Below, piece after piece: positions 16,792-25,739 of a stretch of 64,000 bases of DNA. The stretch lies in NCBI RefSeq assembly GCF_004682015.1, contig NZ_SMLM01000001.1:372001-436000 (forward strand), in the 5' to 3' direction. A model generated the notes under the pieces. It did no database searches. It worked only from the letters and a program-made list of their open reading frames with translations, and had not been told where the DNA came from. How positions within the stretch are numbered: the stretch's first letter is position 1; every line of letters begins with the position of its first letter. The position numbers and the translations under genes are program-made. Source of the stretch: Ramlibacter henchirensis. Its GTDB lineage: Bacteria > Pseudomonadota > Gammaproteobacteria > Burkholderiales > Burkholderiaceae_C.

Positions 16792-17705
16792 GCCGCCTGC
16801 GGCACGATGCGCTCGCCCTTCACGCTCTCGGCCAGGAAGTCCAGGAACCGCCGCACCGCCGGCACCATGCCGCGGCGCGAGGGAAACACCGCCAGCACCT
16901 TGGCCGCGGGCGGCGCCCAGCCGGGGAGCACGGGCACGAGCAGGCCGCGGCGCACTTCGTCGATGCACAGGTAGTCGGGCAGCACGCTCATGCCGGCGCC
17001 TTGCACGGCGGCGAGCTTCAGCACGTGCAGGTCGTCGGCGGTGTAGGCCGGCCGGTGCTGCAGTTCGAACTCCTCGCCACGAGGCCCGACCAGCCGCCAG
17101 CTGGCTCGCCCATCCGCCGCCGACATCGCGACGGTGGGCAGGTCGCGCAGGTCCTCCGGCGACGCAGGCGCGCCGAAGCGTTGCAGCAGCTGCGGGCTCG
17201 CCACCAGCACACCCAGTGTCGGGCCCAGGTTCTTCACCACGAGGCTGCCGCTGTCGTCGGGGTTGGAGCGAACGCGCAGGGCCACGTCCACGCCCTCCTG
17301 CACCAGGTCGACCACGCGATTCGTGACCTGCATCTCGATCCGCACCTGCGGATGCGCCGCGAGGAAGCGCGGCAGGATCGGACCGAGAGTCGTCTGCGCG
17401 AGCGTGACGGGGCAGGTGACCCGCACCGTTCCGCGCGGTTCGCTCTGGACCCGCGCGACTGCCTCATCGGCAGCTTCGGCCTGCTCGCGCATGGCCACGC
17501 AGTGCCGGTGGTAGATCTCGCCCGCTTCGGTGAGCGACAGCTTCCGTGTCGTCCGCTGCAAGAGGCGCACACCCAGCCGTGCCTCGAGTTCGCTGATGCG
17601 CCGCGACAGCTTGGACTTGGGGACGCCCAGCCCGCGGCCCGCCGCCGCGAAGCCGCCGCTGTCGACCACCTCGGCAAAGAAAAGCATGTCGTTCAGGTCC
17701 TGCAT
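16788..17705 (-). CDS. LysR family transcriptional regulator (divergent from azoreductase)
   Basis: A 305-residue LysR-type regulator. The helix-turn-helix covers residues 1-60 (DLNDMLFFAEVVDSGGFAAA ... SRRISELEARLGVRLLQRTTRKLSLTEAG), typical of the subgroup beside quinone or azo reductases. The effector domain follows. It is divergent from the azoreductase gene with 113 bases between them and nested inverted repeats in that gap. It is probably an autoregulator and activator or repressor of azoR, responding to a quinone or electrophile. Confidence 0.92.
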   Translation of the reverse strand: MQDLNDMLFFAEVVDSGGFAAAGRGLGVPKSKLSRRISELEARLGVRLLQRTTRKLSLTEAGEIYHRHCVAMREQAEAADEAVARVQSEPRGTVRVTCPVTLAQTTLGPILPRFLAAHPQVRIEMQVTNRVVDLVQEGVDVALRVRSNPDDSGSLVVKNLGPTLGVLVASPQLLQRFGAPASPEDLRDLPTVAMSAADGRASWRLVGPRGEEFELQHRPAYTADDLHVLKLAAVQGAGMSVLPDYLCIDEVRRGLLVPVLPGWAPPAAKVLAVFPSRRGMVPAVRRFLDFLAESVKGERIVPQAA

Positions 17706-17725
17706 CGTTCCACCCGTAGAACAGT

Positions 17726-17762
17726 CCGATCCTGATTTGGCGTCTTATCGCCGGATTGGATC
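17726..17762. promoter_or_regulatory. Nested inverted repeats in the LysR-azoR intergenic region
   Basis: An outer pair CGATCC (17726-17731) and GGATCG (17757-17762) encloses an inner pair GGCG (17737-17740) and CGCC (17748-17751). The location between divergent LysR and azoreductase genes is where a LysR regulator usually binds. No clear promoter boxes are assigned. Confidence 0.45.
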
Positions 17763-17818
17763 GTCCGCACAATCTATCTCACGGGCGGCGAACGTGTCCC
17801 GCCCAACAGGAGAAAACC

Positions 17819-18466
17819 ATGAAGCTGCTGCACATCGACTCGAGCCCGCTGGGCTCCGCCTCTATTTCGCGCGAACTCAGCCGCAAGGTGGTCGCGCAGT
17901 GGACCGCCACCCAACCGGCCACCAGGGTGGAGTACCTGGACCTGGCCGTGGACGCGCCGTCGCACCTGGACATGGACTCGCTGGGCTTCCGCCTCGGCAT
18001 CGAGGCGCCCCAGCTCACGACCGCCCAGAAGCAGGAGAACGCCGTTTCCGAGAAGCTGGTGAGCCAGTTCCTGGCGGCCGACGTCGTGGTGATCGGCGCG
18101 CCCATGTACAACTTCAGTGTCCCGAGCCAGCTCAAGGCCTGGATCGACCGCATCGCCCAGGCCGGCCGCACGTTCCGCTACACGGCCAGCGGACCAGAAG
18201 GGCTGGCCAAGGGGAAGACGGTGATCGTCGTGTCCACGCGCGGCGGCCTGTACGCCGGCCTGCCCGGCGAGGTCATGGACCACCAGGAGAGCTACCTCAA
18301 GACCGTGTTCGGCTTCCTGGGCATCACCGACATCCGCTTCGTGCGAGCCGAGGGCGTGGCCATGGGCGACCAGGCCAAGTCGAACGCGCTCGCCGCCGCT
18401 GACGTGGAGATCCGCGCGCAGCTGGGCCAGGCCGCCAACGAGGCGAAGGCGTCGATCGCAGCCTGA
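17819..18466 (+). CDS. azoR: FMN-dependent NADH-azoreductase
   Basis: A 215-residue flavodoxin-fold reductase. It starts [21 protein letters not shown] (FMN phosphate loop) and contains [30 protein letters not shown] and a STRGG segment, all hallmarks of AzoR. It reduces azo bonds and quinones with NADH. AGGAG precedes the ATG by 6 bases. Divergent from a LysR regulator gene, a common arrangement for quinone-responsive control. Confidence 0.93.
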   Translation: MKLLHIDSSPLGSASISRELSRKVVAQWTATQPATRVEYLDLAVDAPSHLDMDSLGFRLGIEAPQLTTAQKQENAVSEKLVSQFLAADVVVIGAPMYNFSVPSQLKAWIDRIAQAGRTFRYTASGPEGLAKGKTVIVVSTRGGLYAGLPGEVMDHQESYLKTVFGFLGITDIRFVRAEGVAMGDQAKSNALAAADVEIRAQLGQAANEAKASIAA

Positions 18467-18491
18467 GCTGCGCGCTGAAGCGCCCGCGCGC

Positions 18492-21400
18492 TCAACCGAT
18501 CGTCATCAGCGACGCGTTCCCGCCCGCTGCTGCCGTGTTGATGCTGAGCGCGCGCTCGATCACGAGCCGCTCCAGCGGAACGGAAACCTCGCCCGGCTCC
18601 AGGCGCTCGACGCTGACGACCGGGCCCTCGCGTTTCGCAAGCTGCTGCTGCACCGACGCCAGTTCTTCTGGCGTTCCGTGCAGCAGCACGCTGTCGAACG
18701 CGATGCCCGGCGCCGTCCAGTCGCGTGCGAGGACGACCTGGCCCTGGACTTCTGCCGGCAGTCGCTGCAGGAGTTCCTGCGACGTCGATGGCCAGATGGC
18801 GCGGGCGCCGACGGCGAGCACCGCGGCCAATTGGACCAGCCGGTCGGCATCCATGCCGGCGAGGCAGAGCACGCTCGAGCGCGGTGCGACGGTGTAGACG
18901 TTCCGCTCGCCGGTGGGTCCGGGAAGCTCGATGGATTCATTCGTGCGCGCGAGTGCGGCAAAGCGCCGGCAGGCCGCGGCAAGGTCGGGGTGGCGTGGGC
19001 CGGCCCATTCCGTCAGTGAACGCAGGGCAGGGGACGCAGTCCGTGCGTTCCTGTCCTTTGCGGCAAGGCAGGGGTCGAGAGCTCGCGCGAGCACGTCATC
19101 GGGACGCTTCGCAAGCAGGCGGTACAGGTAAAGCGGACCGCCCGGCTTGGGCCCGGTGCCCGACAGGCCTTCGCCCCCGAACGGCTGCACGCCCACGACC
19201 GCGCCCACCATGTTCCGGTTGACGTACACGTTGCCCGCGTGGGCCGCGTCCACCACTCTCCCGATGGTTTCGTCAATGCGGGTGTGGAGGCCCATGGTGA
19301 GCCCGTAGCCGGTTCCATTGATCTGCGCGAGCAGCCCGTCGAGTTCCTCGCGCGGGTAGCGCACGAAGTGCAGGACCGGCCCGAAGACTTCCCGCTTCAG
19401 CTCGGAGATGCTGTCGATCTCGACCAGCGTGGGAAGCACGTACGTTCCCGTGTACAGCGGGTGCTCGCTGTGGCCGGCCACCTGGTGCACGCGGCGGCCC
19501 CTGGCGCGCATCTCCTCGATGTGCCGCTCGATGTTGGTCCGCGCTTCTTCGTCGATGACCGGCCCGACGTCGGTGGCAAGGCGGGCGGGGTTCCCGACAC
19601 GCAGTTGCGCCATCGCACCCAGCAGCATGTCCTGGATCCGGTCCGCCGCATCCTCCTGCACGCAGAGCACGCGCAGCGCCGAGCAGCGCTGGCCGGCGCT
19701 GTCGAAGGCCGATGTGAGCACGTCCGCGACGACCTGCTCGGCCAGCGCCGACGAGTCCACGATCATCGCGTTCTGGCCCCCGGTCTCCGCAATCAGCGGG
19801 ATCGCCCGTCCACTCGAGTTCAGCCGGCCCGCGACGCTGCGCTGCAGGATGCGTGCGACCTCCGTGGAGCCGGTGAACAGGACACCCTGGACGCGCGGAT
19901 CCGACACCAGCTGGGCGCCCACCACCGAGCCCTGTCCGGGAAGGAGCTGGATCGCATGGCAGGGGACACCCGCGTCCCACAGCGCTCGAACCGCTTGCGC
20001 CGCGACCAGCGGTGTCTGTTCCGCCGGCTTGGCGAGCACCACGTTGCCGGCTGCGAGTGCGGCGGAGATCTGTCCCACGAAGATGGCCAGCGGGAAGTTC
20101 CACGGGGAGATGCAGACGACCGGACCCAAGGGAACGTGCGTCTCGTTCTGGAAGTGCTCTCGTACCTCACGTGCGTAGTAGCGCAGGAAGTCCACGGCTT
20201 CGCGGACCTCGGCCACTGCATTGGACGCGGTCTTGCCGGCCTCGCGGATGAGCAGGCTCATCAGGCGCTGCATGTCGCCTTCGAGGCGGTCCGCCGCCGT
20301 TTCGAGCAGCCGCGCGCGCTGCGCCGGAGGTGTCGCCGCCCATGACGCTGCGCCTTCCACCGCTCGCGCCAGGGCGCGGTCGACCTGGTCCGGCGTCGCT
20401 TCCCGGACGTAGCCCACCTCGTCCGCGCGTTCGGCGGGATTCAGCACCGGGTCGAGCGCCATCTGCGGCGTGTCCTCGGCCAGCATCGGCTGCGCGATCC
20501 AGCGCTCCGAGGCCGCGGCGTTGAAGGTCGCTGCCAGCTCGCGCAGCTGCGCCTCGCTGGCCAGGTCGACGCCGCGCGAGTTGCGGCGCAAATCGCCATA
20601 GAGATCGCGCGGCAGCGGGATCGCCGGATGCGGCAGTCCGAGCGCGCCTTCCTTGTCCGCGAACTCGTGGATGACGCTCACCGGGTCACGCACGAGCTTC
20701 TCGATCGACAGCGTCTGGTCCGCGATCTGGTTCACGAAGCTCGTGTTCGCGCCGTTTTCCAGCAGCCTGCGCACCAGGTAGGCCAGCAGGGTTTCGTGCG
20801 TTCCGACCGGCGCATAGATGCGGCACGGCCGCCCCAGCTTGCCTTCCGACGGCGCGCCCACCACCTGCTCGTACAGGGGCTCGCCCATGCCGTGAAGGCA
20901 CTGGAACTCGTACTGGCCCGGCGTGTAGCTGCGCGGGTCCGCCATCTCGTAGATGGCGGCCAGGGTGTGGGCGTTGTGCGTAGCGAACTGCGGGTACACC
21001 GCTTCGGGCGCGGCCAGCAGCTTGCGGGCGCAGGCCAGGTACGACGCATCGGTGTAGGGCTTGCGCGTGTAGATCGGGTAGCCGTCCTGTCCATCCAGCT
21101 GCGCGCGCTTGATCTCCGAATCCCAGTACGCGCCCTTGACCAGGCGCACCATCAGGCGGCGCTTGCTGCGCCTGGCGAGGTCGACGAGCCAGTCGACCAC
21201 AAACGGGCATCGCTTCTGGTAGGCCTGCACCACGAAGCCCAGCCCGTGCCAGCCTTGCAACTGAGGCTCGAAGGACAGGCGTTCCAGCAGGTCCAGCGAA
21301 AGCTCCAGGCGATCGGCCTCTTCGGCGTCGATGTTCAGGCCGATGTCATGGCGCTTCGCGAGCGCACAGAGTCGCACGAGCACGGGGTACAGCTCGCCCA

Positions 21401-22232
21401 TGACGCGGTCGTACTGCGCGCGCGAGTAACGCGGATGGAGCGCGGAGAGCTTGATCGAGATGCCCGGTCCTTCGTAGATGCCCCGGCCTGCCGAAGCCTT
21501 GCCGATCGCGTGGATGGCCGTCTCGTAGTCGCGCAGGTAGCGCTGCGCGTCGTGCGCCGTCAGGGCCGCTTCGCCGAGCATGTCGAATGAGTAGCGGAAG
21601 CCCTGCTTCTCGCGTTCCGCCGCGTTGCGCAAGGCCTCCTCGATGGTCTCGCCGGTGACGAACTGCTCGCCCATCATGCGCATGGCCATGTCCACGCCCT
21701 TGCGGATGAGCGGCTCGCCGCCAAGGTTGACCAGGCGGCCGATCGCCGCGGACAGCCCCGACTCGCTGTGCGTGGACACGAGCTTGCCCGTGATCAGCAG
21801 CCCCCACGTGGCCGCGTTCACGAAGAGGGACGGGCTCTTGCCGAGGTGGGTCTGCCATTGGCCTTGCGAAATCTTGTCGCGGATCAGGGCGTCGCGGGTG
21901 TCGGCATCGGGGATGCGCAGCAATGCTTCGGCCAGGCACATCAGGGCGATGCCTTCCTGCGAGGACAGCGCGTACTCCTGCAGCAGGTTCTGGACGATGC
22001 CGGCCCGGCCCGATCCGTTCCTGCGGCTTCGCAGCGTGCCGGCGACGCGCATCGCCAAGGCTTGCGCCCGGGTGGCGGTTTCGACGGGCAGCCGGGCGCC
22101 TTCGATGACGTTGCGGACGGCCTGCTGTTCGGGGATTCGGGAGGCGGCCGTGATGGCCTGGCGCAGCCGCGGTGAGGCGAGCTCAGCGGGCTCGAAGAAC
22201 TGCTGGAAGACGCGGGCGGAAGGCGGGTTCAT
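18492..22232 (-). CDS. putA: Bifunctional proline dehydrogenase / L-glutamate gamma-semialdehyde dehydrogenase
   Basis: A 1246-residue PutA. The N-terminal half holds the FAD-dependent proline dehydrogenase barrel (EGPGISIKLSALHPRY, VRLVKGAYWDSEIKRAQ). The second half holds the aldehyde dehydrogenase with the nucleophile Cys850 (SAGQRCSALRV) and the GGxNAMIVDS segment. The C-terminal region past about residue 1040 is the extra domain of the longer PutAs. The ribbon-helix-helix DNA-binding domain of trifunctional PutA is missing, so this is the type B arrangement and cannot repress itself. It oxidises proline to glutamate. A divergent Lrp-type regulator probably controls it. Confidence 0.95.
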   Translation of the reverse strand: MNPPSARVFQQFFEPAELASPRLRQAITAASRIPEQQAVRNVIEGARLPVETATRAQALAMRVAGTLRSRRNGSGRAGIVQNLLQEYALSSQEGIALMCLAEALLRIPDADTRDALIRDKISQGQWQTHLGKSPSLFVNAATWGLLITGKLVSTHSESGLSAAIGRLVNLGGEPLIRKGVDMAMRMMGEQFVTGETIEEALRNAAEREKQGFRYSFDMLGEAALTAHDAQRYLRDYETAIHAIGKASAGRGIYEGPGISIKLSALHPRYSRAQYDRVMGELYPVLVRLCALAKRHDIGLNIDAEEADRLELSLDLLERLSFEPQLQGWHGLGFVVQAYQKRCPFVVDWLVDLARRSKRRLMVRLVKGAYWDSEIKRAQLDGQDGYPIYTRKPYTDASYLACARKLLAAPEAVYPQFATHNAHTLAAIYEMADPRSYTPGQYEFQCLHGMGEPLYEQVVGAPSEGKLGRPCRIYAPVGTHETLLAYLVRRLLENGANTSFVNQIADQTLSIEKLVRDPVSVIHEFADKEGALGLPHPAIPLPRDLYGDLRRNSRGVDLASEAQLRELAATFNAAASERWIAQPMLAEDTPQMALDPVLNPAERADEVGYVREATPDQVDRALARAVEGAASWAATPPAQRARLLETAADRLEGDMQRLMSLLIREAGKTASNAVAEVREAVDFLRYYAREVREHFQNETHVPLGPVVCISPWNFPLAIFVGQISAALAAGNVVLAKPAEQTPLVAAQAVRALWDAGVPCHAIQLLPGQGSVVGAQLVSDPRVQGVLFTGSTEVARILQRSVAGRLNSSGRAIPLIAETGGQNAMIVDSSALAEQVVADVLTSAFDSAGQRCSALRVLCVQEDAADRIQDMLLGAMAQLRVGNPARLATDVGPVIDEEARTNIERHIEEMRARGRRVHQVAGHSEHPLYTGTYVLPTLVEIDSISELKREVFGPVLHFVRYPREELDGLLAQINGTGYGLTMGLHTRIDETIGRVVDAAHAGNVYVNRNMVGAVVGVQPFGGEGLSGTGPKPGGPLYLYRLLAKRPDDVLARALDPCLAAKDRNARTASPALRSLTEWAGPRHPDLAAACRRFAALARTNESIELPGPTGERNVYTVAPRSSVLCLAGMDADRLVQLAAVLAVGARAIWPSTSQELLQRLPAEVQGQVVLARDWTAPGIAFDSVLLHGTPEELASVQQQLAKREGPVVSVERLEPGEVSVPLERLVIERALSINTAAAGGNASLMTIG

Positions 22233-22327
22233 TGCATTCGGGCTTCAACGTGACATCCTCGATGATCCGGTTTATCGCTAGCATCTTGCTTCGATTTCAA
22301 CGTTTCCAGCCGAAGGATCCACTACGC

Positions 22328-22801
22328 ATGCCGGGCATCGAGGACCTCGACCGCATCGACCGCCGCATCCTGCAGCAGCTGCAGGACGACGGCCGAATCT
22401 CCAACCTGAAGCTGGCAGAGGCCGTGTCGCTGTCGCCCACCGCGGTGCTCGCGCGGGTGCAGCGATTGACCCGCGACGGCTACATCGAAGGCTACGAGGC
22501 GCGCCTCAATCCCCGCCTGCTCGGCGTCGGCATGCTCGTGTTCGTCGAGGTGCTGCTGGACCGCACCACGCCGGGCGTGTTCGAGCAGTTCCGGGCCGCG
22601 GTGCAGGTGCAGCCCGAGATCCTGGAGTGCTTCATGGTGGCGGGCGGCTTCGATTACCTGATCAAGACGCGGGTCGCGGACATGAACGCCTACCGCGAGT
22701 TCGCCGGCAAGGTGCTCTGGCAATTGCCCGGCGTGCGCGAGACCAGAACCTATGCGGTGATGGAAGAGGTCAAGAACACGAGCAAGCTGCACATCGCGTG
22801 A
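22328..22801 (+). CDS. Lrp/AsnC family transcriptional regulator, likely of putA
   Basis: A 157-residue Lrp-type regulator. An N-terminal helix-turn-helix (LDRIDRRILQQLQDDGRISNLKLAEAVSLSPTAVLARVQRL) is followed by the RAM effector domain (YLIKTRVADMNAYREFA). The length is standard. It is divergent from putA with a 95-base gap, the arrangement seen for PutR/BkdR-type regulators that activate putA in response to proline. An ATG at 22328 is preceded by GAAGGATCC, a moderate RBS. Confidence 0.93.
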   Translation: MPGIEDLDRIDRRILQQLQDDGRISNLKLAEAVSLSPTAVLARVQRLTRDGYIEGYEARLNPRLLGVGMLVFVEVLLDRTTPGVFEQFRAAVQVQPEILECFMVAGGFDYLIKTRVADMNAYREFAGKVLWQLPGVRETRTYAVMEEVKNTSKLHIA

Positions 22802-22863
22802 GCACCCGGCCGTCGCCGGCGCGCATACCATCGAACCGCTTTGCCGCTCCAAGGAGGACCCTG

Positions 22864-23082
22864 ATGGCCGACCCAGTCGAATCCCTCGTCACCGATCTGG
22901 TGGAGTCCATCGCCCACGCGCCGCGTCCCTACGAAGATGTCATCGAAGCCTGGGGGACCCACTGCCCCAGGCTGCCCGTGTGGGAGGAAGCCCTCGGCCG
23001 CGGCCTGATCCGGTGCACGCCGGATCGGATGGTGGAGATCACCGAAGCGGGCCGGGTGCTTCTGCGAAACCACGACGCCTGA
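22864..23082 (+). CDS. Small conserved hypothetical protein
   Basis: A 72-residue soluble protein with a strong RBS (AAGGAGGA) 7 bases before its ATG. It reads as a compact winged-helix-like domain (DLVESIAHAPRPYEDVIEAWGTHCPRLPVWEEALGRGLI ... EITEAGRVLLR), in which the final segment resembles the recognition-wing region of small DNA-binding proteins. That resemblance is weak. It follows the Lrp gene by 62 bases. Function unknown. Confidence 0.75.
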   Translation: MADPVESLVTDLVESIAHAPRPYEDVIEAWGTHCPRLPVWEEALGRGLIRCTPDRMVEITEAGRVLLRNHDA

Positions 23083-23088
23083 TCGGCT

Positions 23089-23283
23089 TCAGTTCCACCC
23101 CGGGCTGCCGGATTCGTACAGGAAAGGCTGGATGCCGGCACGCTCGCCCGCGGCTGTCAGGAGGCAGACGCTCAGGTGAAGCTGGCAGACGCACTCGGAC
23201 TGGGCGATGTTGACGGCCCGGCGGATTGCGTCCACCGAGAGATCGGCTGTGATGCTTGAGCGGGTTTCGGCTTTCGGGTCCAT
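23089..23283 (-). CDS. Small hypothetical protein
   Basis: A 64-residue protein starting MDPKAETRSSITADLSVDAIRRAVN. A GAGGAG ribosome site lies 9 bases before the ATG at 23283. Two close cysteines occur in SECVCQLHLSVCLLT. It converges on the previous small gene with only six bases between stop codons. No family recognised, no signal peptide or membrane segment. Confidence 0.6.
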   Translation of the reverse strand: MDPKAETRSSITADLSVDAIRRAVNIAQSECVCQLHLSVCLLTAAGERAGIQPFLYESGSPGWN

Positions 23284-23535
23284 GAGCGCAACTCCTCGTT
23301 GCAAGCAAGTGTTGGCGACCCCGGTATCGCCCGTTGCGCAACGCGTCGCGCCCGCGTTGCGGTGTTGTTTGGGCGTGTTTCCGTCCTGTGGCCGGCCGGT
23401 AACGCCGGAGAGTTCGAAGAGCTCGGTGATTTCGAACGTTGAGCAGCAGCTCGTCCGCTTTTTCAAGTCATCCTGATGCGATCGCCCCTGTGGGAGCCGA
23501 CGCAAACGCGCTGCACAGGCATAGACTGGTCAGCC

Positions 23536-24390
23536 ATGAAGAACGGTGCGAAGAAGCCTGCGACGTGGCGGATGCGACGGCTGGAGATCGTCGTCAGGGT
23601 CCTGAGAAAGGCGGGCCTGCGCGTGCAGAGGCTGCGCCGGCCGCGTGAGGACAGGACGGCTGACAGCAGGGGCTTCGTGCTTCACCGCGGGTACCGACTG
23701 CCGCCCAAGAGCCTGCGGCGCAGGATGTGCGGAGACGCGTTCCCGATCGACAGCTTCTTCTTCCTGTCAGCCGTCCTGGAGGCGACGAAGTTCTCGGCGA
23801 GGCTCGGCTACGCGAAGGGCGCTCGTGTCGTCGACATCGGGTGCGGACTGGGCCGCCTCGCCACCGGGCTGCTCAAGGAGTTCGGGGACGTGCACTACCT
23901 CGGGATCGACGCCAATGAGGGTTTCGTGCGTTGGTGCAAGGAAAACATCGAGAAGTATCACCCGACCTTCCGGTTCGTCCATCTCGACATGGCCAACGCG
24001 CTCTACAACCCGGGGGGCACGGTGGTTGGAAAAGAGTTGCGGCTGCCGGTGGACGACGCCTCGGCTGACATCGTCTACCTCTGGGGCGTCTTCACGAACA
24101 TGGTGCCCGAGGACGTCGAGGCCTATATCGGGGAGATCGGAAGGATCCTCCGTCCCCAGGGCCGCTGCTTCCTGACTGCTTTTGTCGAAGACGATGTCCC
24201 GGACGTCACGCTCAATCCGACGAACTACGTGCCCTACACATGCGATGAACCTCTTGTCTGCGTCCGGTTCAGCAGGCAATGGCTCTTCTCGACACTCCAG
24301 CAGCACGGGTTGCAGGTCCAGGAATTCCGCTACCACGGAACCATCTTCCCGAAGCACAGCGAGATCTACGTGGCCAAGGCGCCGGATTGA
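23536..24390 (+). CDS. Class I SAM-dependent methyltransferase
   Basis: A 284-residue protein. The SAM-binding motif I is VVDIGCGLGRLATGLL (about residues 97-112), followed by GIDANEGFVRWCKENIEKY (motif II), FVHLDMANALYNPGG and the motif III-like LRPQGRCFLTAFVED. The N-terminal 60 residues are very basic. The type is a general class I Rossmann-fold methyltransferase with the substrate unpredictable. It has no obvious operon partner. The ATG at 23536 is chosen because the upstream in-frame part is low in homology. Confidence 0.85.
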   Translation: MKNGAKKPATWRMRRLEIVVRVLRKAGLRVQRLRRPREDRTADSRGFVLHRGYRLPPKSLRRRMCGDAFPIDSFFFLSAVLEATKFSARLGYAKGARVVDIGCGLGRLATGLLKEFGDVHYLGIDANEGFVRWCKENIEKYHPTFRFVHLDMANALYNPGGTVVGKELRLPVDDASADIVYLWGVFTNMVPEDVEAYIGEIGRILRPQGRCFLTAFVEDDVPDVTLNPTNYVPYTCDEPLVCVRFSRQWLFSTLQQHGLQVQEFRYHGTIFPKHSEIYVAKAPD

Positions 24391-24789
24391 GGGATGTGGC
24401 CATGGTCCAGACACTGGACGTGGCCGGGGGAGATCAATGCGTTCTTCGCTCGGCCCGGCTCAGCGGACGCTCCGAGTGCGGGGGCGGGGGACGTCCGGGG
24501 CCTTCTCGCATGAATCGCCTGGCCGGCGGCAATCTCCGCGCGGTCTCGAAAAGGCGCCGGCGAGTGTCCGGGGTGAGCTCCTCCAGGCGCCAGGAATCCT
24601 GGAGCGGGTCCTGTTGGGCGGGAGTTGCGGGCATGTCCGGAACATTGGGACGTGCCGGTCCGTCTCAACATCAGCGGAGATGCTGAGCTCGTGCAGGACC
24701 TGTCGTACACGGGATTGCGGCGCCTTCGGACGCCCGCGCCGCGCGAGGGCGCCCCCGTCAATCCCCTCGCGCGGTTCCGCGTCCGGGCT
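24391..24789. other. 399-base region without a firmly supported gene
   Basis: Between the methyltransferase and a small minus-strand gene. The only candidate is a 66-residue minus-strand frame described separately (24434-24634). No tRNA, terminator hairpin with a T-run, or repeat was seen. The part from 24635 to 24789 appears empty on both strands. Confidence 0.5.
24434..24634 (-). CDS. Possible small protein (low support)
   Basis: A 66-residue frame with a plausible amino-acid composition: DSWRLEELTPDTRRRLFETARRLPPARRFMREG reads as one amphipathic helix, with a Pro/Arg-rich tail. There is no clear ribosome site before the ATG at 24634 and no family was recognised. Overlapping frames in the same stretch make a chance frame quite possible. 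Confidence 0.35.
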   Translation of the reverse strand: MPATPAQQDPLQDSWRLEELTPDTRRRLFETARRLPPARRFMREGPGRPPPPHSERPLSRAERRTH

Positions 24790-25050
24790 CTAGGGACATG
24801 CGAAGTCCCAGAGCACCTGCCACTCCGATGCTTCCCTGAGCTCCTGCGCCGCCTTGTCGATCACCCTGGTCAGGGCCGATGCTTCGTTGTTGAACGGGCC
24901 TGCGGCCACCTTGAAGACGGCCGAAGCCGTTTCCCAGACGCATTCGGGTTTGCGGACGCAGATCTTGGCGTACCCGTAGTGCCCTTCATTGCTGGCCACT
25001 GTGTACGCGGCCAGGTAGTGGCCATGAACGGGTCCCTCGATGCGCTCCAT
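24790..25050 (-). CDS. Small hypothetical protein
   Basis: An 86-residue protein, MERIEGPVHGHYLAAYTVAS at the start and EASEWQVLWDFACP at the end. The composition is that of a folded soluble protein, with two central cysteines in AKICVRKPECVWETA. The region around GHYGYAKICV looks like a beta-hairpin. No signal peptide, no recognised family. It is divergent from the DUF4256 gene with 116 bases between them. Confidence 0.68.
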   Translation of the reverse strand: MERIEGPVHGHYLAAYTVASNEGHYGYAKICVRKPECVWETASAVFKVAAGPFNNEASALTRVIDKAAQELREASEWQVLWDFACP

Positions 25051-25166
25051 CGGCCAAGGCTAGCGGCGGGGCCTGGCGTGTTCCATACCCCGTTTGGGGA
25101 ATGCCCGGTGGCGACAACGGCCGGCGCAGCTTCGCCGAGAATGCCCTCGAGCAAACACCAGCAAGC

Positions 25167-25709
25167 ATGAAGGCAACAGAACGCGACCAACTGCTTCGCG
25201 CATTGAAGGCCCGCTTCGAGAAGAACATGCATCGCCACCCCGGCGTCGCATGGTCCGAGGTGCAGGCCAGGCTCGAAAGCAATCCCGATGGCCTGAGGCC
25301 GGTTCTTGCGATGGAGGAAACCGGCGGCGAGCCGGACGTGATCGGTCGCAACGAAGCCGGGCAGCTGACGTTCTGCGATTGCTCCGCGGAGAGCCCGGCA
25401 GGCCGCAGGAGCCTCTGCTACGACCGGGAAGCGCTGGACTCCCGCAAGGAGAACAAGCCGCAGGGCAGTGCTGTCGAGATGGCGGCCGAAATGGGCATCG
25501 AGCTGTTGACGGAAGAACAGTACCGGGCGCTGCAGACGCTGGGCGAGTTCGACGCCAGGACTTCCAGCTGGATCAGCACACCGTCCGATGTCCGTTCACT
25601 CGGCGGAGCCCTCTTCTGCGACCGCCGCTATGGCAAGGTCTTCGTCTACCACAACGGCGCGCAGTCGTACTACGCGGCGAGGGGCTTTCGCGGCGCGCTG
25701 CGCGTGTGA
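25167..25709 (+). CDS. DUF4256 domain protein
   Basis: A 180-residue soluble protein that covers the whole DUF4256 family: LLRALKARFEKNMHRHPGV, the conserved MEETGGEPDVIG, FCDCSAESPAGRRSLCYDREALDSRK, and YHNGAQSYYAARGFRGALRV at the end. The biochemical role of this family is unknown. The start at 25167 was chosen because homology starts there. It is followed 30 bases later by an unrecognised gene on the same strand. Confidence 0.85.
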   Translation: MKATERDQLLRALKARFEKNMHRHPGVAWSEVQARLESNPDGLRPVLAMEETGGEPDVIGRNEAGQLTFCDCSAESPAGRRSLCYDREALDSRKENKPQGSAVEMAAEMGIELLTEEQYRALQTLGEFDARTSSWISTPSDVRSLGGALFCDRRYGKVFVYHNGAQSYYAARGFRGALRV

Positions 25710-25739
25710 GCTCGTCGGCGTCCGACGGAGAATGCCGGG

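Noticed and set aside
24434..24793. Several overlapping frames on both strands between the methyltransferase and the small gene at 24790
   Set aside because: Apart from one 66-residue minus-strand frame kept at low confidence, these lack ribosome sites and have biased compositions typical of non-coding high-GC sequence.
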